Shown here: positions 59,302 to 64,000 of the stretch, piece after piece
Numbering within the stretch: the first letter of the stretch is position 1
Layout of the letters: every line of letters begins with the position of its first letter
NCBI GenBank assembly: GCA_036186865.1
Contig: AP025041.1
Coordinates: 34,701,550 to 34,765,549, forward strand
Direction: 5' to 3'
Source of the DNA: Eustoma russellianum
Taxonomy: Eukaryota; Streptophyta; Magnoliopsida; Gentianales; Gentianaceae
DNA: 64,000 nucleotides
The notes under the pieces: model-generated
The model's database searches: none
What the model saw: the letters and a program-made list of their open reading frames with translations, nothing else
Told to the model about the DNA's origin: nothing
Made by a program: the position numbers and the translations under genes

Positions 59302-62022
59302 TGTTGGACCGTGCACTTGCAAAAAAACACCACTAGAGGGGGAGGCGAATAGTGGTTAGCGGAAATTACACTACAACCCTTTTTAAAAATCCTCTTTGAA
59401 AACAGAATCTGAGACCACCTCAGATTCAGAACCTGTTTTTGAAAAATTCAAAACTAATTGTACACAACTCCAAAAATTATGAAAATTTCCATAATATAAC
59501 TTCAATGTGTTAAAAATAATGGGTCCAAAAATCAGACAAAAATAAGATCGTTTGACCCTTCAAACAAATAAAAAGATTCAGATGGTCAATCTGGACAGAA
59601 TTGGACAGAATGTTGCTGATTTTGTAAAATGTGTTTCTCTTTGAATGCTTAACCAAACAGGTTGGTCTTTATATAAAAACACTCCTTAGGATGTGTAAAT
59701 GAAGTTTCCAAAAGTCCCTGACCTTAAAAAATTCTTGATAAATACAGAATTTAAGTTTTCTCAAAACTAGTCAGATTGCAGCCAGATTGGAGCAGTCATA
59801 TTGCAAAGATTGAAAGACTAACTTTCCCTTGCTCAAATCAAGTGATTCTTATTGCAAATGAAAGGTAACAGTTTGAAGTATAACTCCACCAAAAATCACA
59901 AATTTTGAAAGTGTTTAGCTATTATTTCAAAATGTGAGAAGTTGTGTGAAAACTGCAGTAAAAACAGGCAGAAAACAGAAATGAAGAAACAAGACAAGAA
60001 CACCGAGGATTTATCCTGGTTCGGTCAATGTGACCTACTCCAGTACCAAGGAACACCTTTCCTTGGATTTCACTATCAAATGAATCACCTTACAACAAGA
60101 ACCAAACTTCATCCTTGGGTTATACACCAACCTTATTCAAGGCTTGGATAATCACCTTCTAAGCAACACTTAGTTGCAACACCTCTACAACCTATTGATA
60201 TAGCCTTATAGAAATGGCTAATCAATATTACAAATGAAGCTCAAGAGGCTTGTAGCATAAGAAAAACAACAAGAACACCTTTGCTACAAAGAATGGAACA
60301 ACAACAACAACAACAACAAGAAGATGATAGCTAGACAATTCAACAAATGCTTGTGAGCTTCAAGTGTGTTTCATCTTCTTCACCGTTGCCTCTATTTATA
60401 GTGTGATTTGAGCCTTGGAGATAAGACTTCCAATGTGTCACCATCTTCATCATCAAGTACAAATGTCTTCTCATCATTGTTTGGCATTGTACACTTGGCA
60501 AATTAAGACAACATAATTGGTCCATCTTGGATACATCTTGTTGGCCGGAAATTAGCTCCAAAAATGACTTGGAATTACCTTGAAAATGTGAAGATAATAT
60601 GACCATAACAACTCCATCATCTTCTCAACTCCTTGGTAAGATAATAGGCATGTGAGCATTTACAATTTCAAAGCAAAAATTATCTCCAAGAAACCCTTAG
60701 TAGCCGTTGGCTACTTCTTTAAAATTCTCCAAAAAATAATCTTGATTATCCTTTCTAAAATGTAGGTAATAAGGGAGGATAATACCACCAAAATACCCTC
60801 AACTCCAAGCACAAGAATAGGGCATGTGAAGTCTCCATTTGACTCAAAAAATTCTGCCATGACAGCCATAGCCGTTGGCTATATTTCAAAATTTCCTAGT
60901 TCCTTTTTGAATGGTCCACTCGTTCCCAAACTATAAAATGAATAATATATCTCCTCCACCCGTGTATACACTTTTTTTGAGCATACATATATGTGTAGCA
61001 ACTCAGATTTTTGAAGAAGAAATCAATAGATAATAATTGACAAGATTATGTCAATACATAACACCAAAATTCCAACTATTTCTTCTTGCATGTCGTGAAC
61101 ATTTCCACACCTTTGACACCATAAAATTCTCTGTATAATGATGATAAATATGCTCCCATAACATATATAAGAGGGTCTTCAAGAAAGAAATAAAATGTGA
61201 CATTCCAAATCGTCACATATCCCGCTATAGTCAATAATATCATCATTTGTGAGAATAAGATAAAGAATCACCAAATAATCTTCAAGGTAATAATAAATCA
61301 TCTCCAGAATGAAGATAATAATATGCTCAAGAGATTCCTTGAGTGCAAATACCAAAAATACCCTTTGGGGTAAAATGACCAAAATACCCCTGGTATGTGA
61401 AGACTCAAGAAATTACCCGGATGGTCAGAAATAATCATGATGTCACCTTTTTCATGATAAATAGTATAAGAATACATCCTTGAAATATTTTCACCATGTG
61501 ATGTTCCTACAAAACTCAAAATTCCAATTTTACACTTTTGGTAAGTTGTAGAAACTTCCAAGGCACGTTAGTTCACAATACATTTAAAATCATCAAAACA
61601 CATAATAAAATCGCAATATACATATATGAAACATATATAAATGAAAAACAATCATTTTAATCACTTTTTAGAAAAATTTCACCAAAAACGCAGGACATCG
61701 ATCGATCTATGTCTCAATTTTAGAGACTGATGTATACATCGATCGATCGATGTACCTTTGGTTGAGAGATCTATGTCTCATAGTAAGTTTTAACTTTTGT
61801 CTTTGTGTGACATCGATCGATCGATGTAGAGATCGATGTACCTCGATCTGTGACTGAGAGATCTATGTATACATCGATCTCTGGCTGAGAGATTTATGTA
61901 GAGATCAATGTCACTTTATCATTTCTTTCAACTTTTAATCACTTATAACATCATATGTGACATTTTTAAGAATTCACCACTTAAAATCATGTCTTTGAAA
62001 ATTATCCAAACATATTTCTCAA
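59302..62022 (-). mobile_element. copia-type LTR D2 inserted in C (probable solo LTR)
   Basis: The plus strand starts TGTTGGACCGTGCAC, the reverse of the D1 end, and runs to about 62022. It is flanked by the direct repeat tactttt (59295-59301 and 62023-62029), which contains a plausible target duplication. No internal coding region is present, so it is likely a solo LTR left by LTR-LTR recombination. It carries three ATCGATCGAT palindromes near its minus-strand start. It splits the region between gag and the polypurine tract of C. Confidence 0.75.
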
Positions 62023-62202
62023 TACTTTTGATGACATTTACAAAATAAAAGGGGAGAGAAAAACATGATTTAAGGGGAGAGAGAAGTATGATTTAAGGGG
62101 GAACACGGAAATTCAAATTTTCAAAATTCAAAATTTAAATTTGTGCATAATTGTAGGGGGAGCGATCACATTTAAATCATGAACTAATGTTATTTTACAA
62201 AT

Positions 62203-62219
62203 CATCAAAAGGGAGAGAT
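62203..62219 (+). other. polypurine tract of C
   Basis: ATCAAAAGGGAGAGAT directly precedes the 3' LTR. Several aaggggagag runs lie upstream (62045-62170), as in the related element at 20993-21150. Confidence 0.8.
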
Positions 62220-63638
62220 TGTTGAAAAAAAGGGTTTGAGTGATTTTGCAAATGCATGATTTAAATTCTACGTGCTTACGAAATGCATGAATAAATTGTT
62301 ACTTGACATGATTAAGTGATAAACATGCTTTACATGCATATATATATTGTTTCCCTACTAACAAGCGATGAAGCATTAAAGCTTACATCATATGGCAAAC
62401 ATTTGTTGTCTTTGTACTATTTTTAGGTGTCATAATTAATGAACTAAACTAGTTCATTAAGTGGAGTGTTTAAGTTAATGAACTAACTAGTTCATTAGAT
62501 GAAGACATATTTGGAGAAATCTTTATGGAAACAAATTTGAGAATGGAAAGTCTTCTCCCCATTTACTCTACACGCCTTATATACATATAATATATATTTA
62601 TATATTTTAAAAAAAAGGCACAATACATATATATTCTGACGTACAACCGACACGTCACATATATTACAAACATACGTCGACGTCACACTGCTATATACAC
62701 CTCATATTTATGAGTATATTCAGGTCTTATATCATATGATATAAATCATGGTGATGACAAAATTATAACAACACGTTACAAGGTCATAAACCGAAAATTG
62801 TCGTATCGGATGACTACCGAAACTTCACCGACGTGTCACGTACTTGTAATATAAAGATGGCCAGCCCATATACTTCAAAAATTCCCAAACATTTCATGGC
62901 TCACATGTTAATATCAGCCACTAAATCATTTCATGTTGGCACACACAAATGACCCACAATTTATGCTAAATTTGTGGAGAATTCAAACTCAACCTCATTA
63001 GTACACATATGGCGTTTTTAATTAAGCTATTGGAGCTGAATATACACTTTAGTTTATTTATATTATGTGTGACATGATATATATTACATGTGTAAGAAGG
63101 TTGAATTTAATCGGAGAAACATCGCGTAATCGACGAAAGTCGAAAATTCAGTTTTCTTCAAACATACACTCATGGTACGTTTTTGAGGCATGGATGTAAC
63201 ATGTATCTCGACACTTTTTACACATTCAAGACATGTTAAAGTGTTCTAGAAAATTCAAAATAGGCCTGATTAGTATTTACCATATATGTGTAAATATTAT
63301 GCATTATTTGACGAAGCTTACTAAAATAAAATTTCAGCACATGTTCATTCATTCTACGCGCCTATTTCATCTTGATTGGAGCCTAGGTGGAGCTTATTTG
63401 GCATTTCAATTGGTGGAGGATATGTCACACGAGATTAGTGACATTGAAGAGGTCACCACACAAGGAAAGAGTTCAAATTAGACACATGCTGAAAATTTCA
63501 GCATGTGCTACTATACTGGGGCGTTTTTTTCATACCCATTAATGCACCTTAATTTGTCTCCCAAATTCAAGGGATTGAAATGTTATAGTGTGGTGATGTT
63601 TTGACTATATTTGAGTACATATTTTGAGAGTTTTCTTT
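62220..63638 (+). repeat. 3' LTR of C, interrupted
   Basis: It is homologous to 55491-56990 of the 5' LTR, and starts TGTTGAAAAAAAGGG. It stops after GAGAGTTTTCTT, where a new LTR of the same superfamily begins. The remaining 1.3 kb is not seen before the window ends. Confidence 0.85.
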
Positions 63639-64000
63639 GTAGAGAAAAAGGGGTTTGAGTGATTTCAAAATATGTGATTTAAATGAATGACATAAAACGT
63701 GCATGATATAAACAAACGTGTGCATGATATTGCTTATTACTTGCCTTATTTAGCTCATATATAATGTTGCCGTACTAACAAGCCATGAAGCGTTAAAACT
63801 TACATCATATGGCAAACATTTGTTGTGTTTACACTATTTTCAGGTGCCATCATTAATGAACTAAACTAGTTCATTAAGCAAAGTACTTAGTTAATTAAAC
63901 TAAGTAGTTCATTAAAGGAAGCTACATTTGGAAAAGACACAAAGGCAACAAGGCTAAGGAAGGAAAGTCTCCTCCTCCTCTCCTCACTCATTATACACGC
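63639..64000 (+). repeat. start of a further LTR related to the gag-only element
   Basis: TGTAGAGAAAAAGGGGTTTG and the following 360 bases follow the reverse of the LTR at 17932-20991 more closely than they follow LTR C. They include GTTGCCGTACTAAC, the AGTTCATTAA palindromes and AGGAAAGTCTCCTCC. It is probably a new insertion into the 3' LTR of C and is cut by the window edge. Confidence 0.8.

Overview
The window is a stretch of nuclear DNA from a flowering plant, most likely a eudicot. It holds one apparently intact host gene in a sea of nested, mostly dead transposable elements. The evidence for a plant is a membrane-anchored GH9 glucanase of the KORRIGAN type with six GT-AG exons, chromodomain-bearing Ty3/gypsy elements, long-LTR Ty1/copia elements primed by initiator Met-tRNA, an endogenous caulimovirid fragment, and a Pack-MULE-like transposon carrying a piece of a plastid geranylgeranyl diphosphate synthase gene. 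The species cannot be named from the sequence.

Layout. 1-7860: 3' part of a chromovirus (family A, + strand) with a 3.7 kb LTR, inserted in a copia pol remnant (7861-10302, - strand) that itself received a polyadenylated retrocopy (9401-10155). 10311-13592: end of another chromovirus with its 2.4 kb LTR. 13593-16062: broken endogenous pararetrovirus (- strand). 16063-35160: a family-A-related gypsy element (B, - strand) with LTRs of about 4.6 and 4.4 kb and only a gag region between them. Its 3' LTR is split by a complete gag-only copia element with 3.06 kb LTRs (17932-26222, 5-bp target duplication). 35161-37108: part of a copia-like LTR. 37109-41456: degraded chromovirus E with LTR. 41457-43430: copia RNase H end plus LTR, split by a 1.24 kb Mutator-like element with 113-bp inverted repeats.

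43431-48600 is the gene island: the KORRIGAN-like gene (45049-48080, - strand), its promoter side and small repeats. 49078 to about 51160 is a decayed copia (- strand). 53018-55490 is a copia LTR plus gag, whose LTR carries an array of ACATCGATCGATCGATGT palindromes. 55491-63638 is a relative of the gag-only element, with an LTR nested inside it (59302-62022). The window ends inside a further LTR of that family (63639-64000).

Main points. (1) The KORRIGAN-like protein reads through all six exons but has Asn where GH9 enzymes have the catalytic-base Asp. (2) The chromoviruses contain short GT...AG segments at exact coding joints in pol. (3) Two unrelated superfamilies each supply a gag-only, non-autonomous element with very long LTRs. 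(4) A Pack-MULE has captured a GGPPS fragment. Apart from the GH9 gene, no coding region looks intact. All calls come from reading the sequence; no database search was run.
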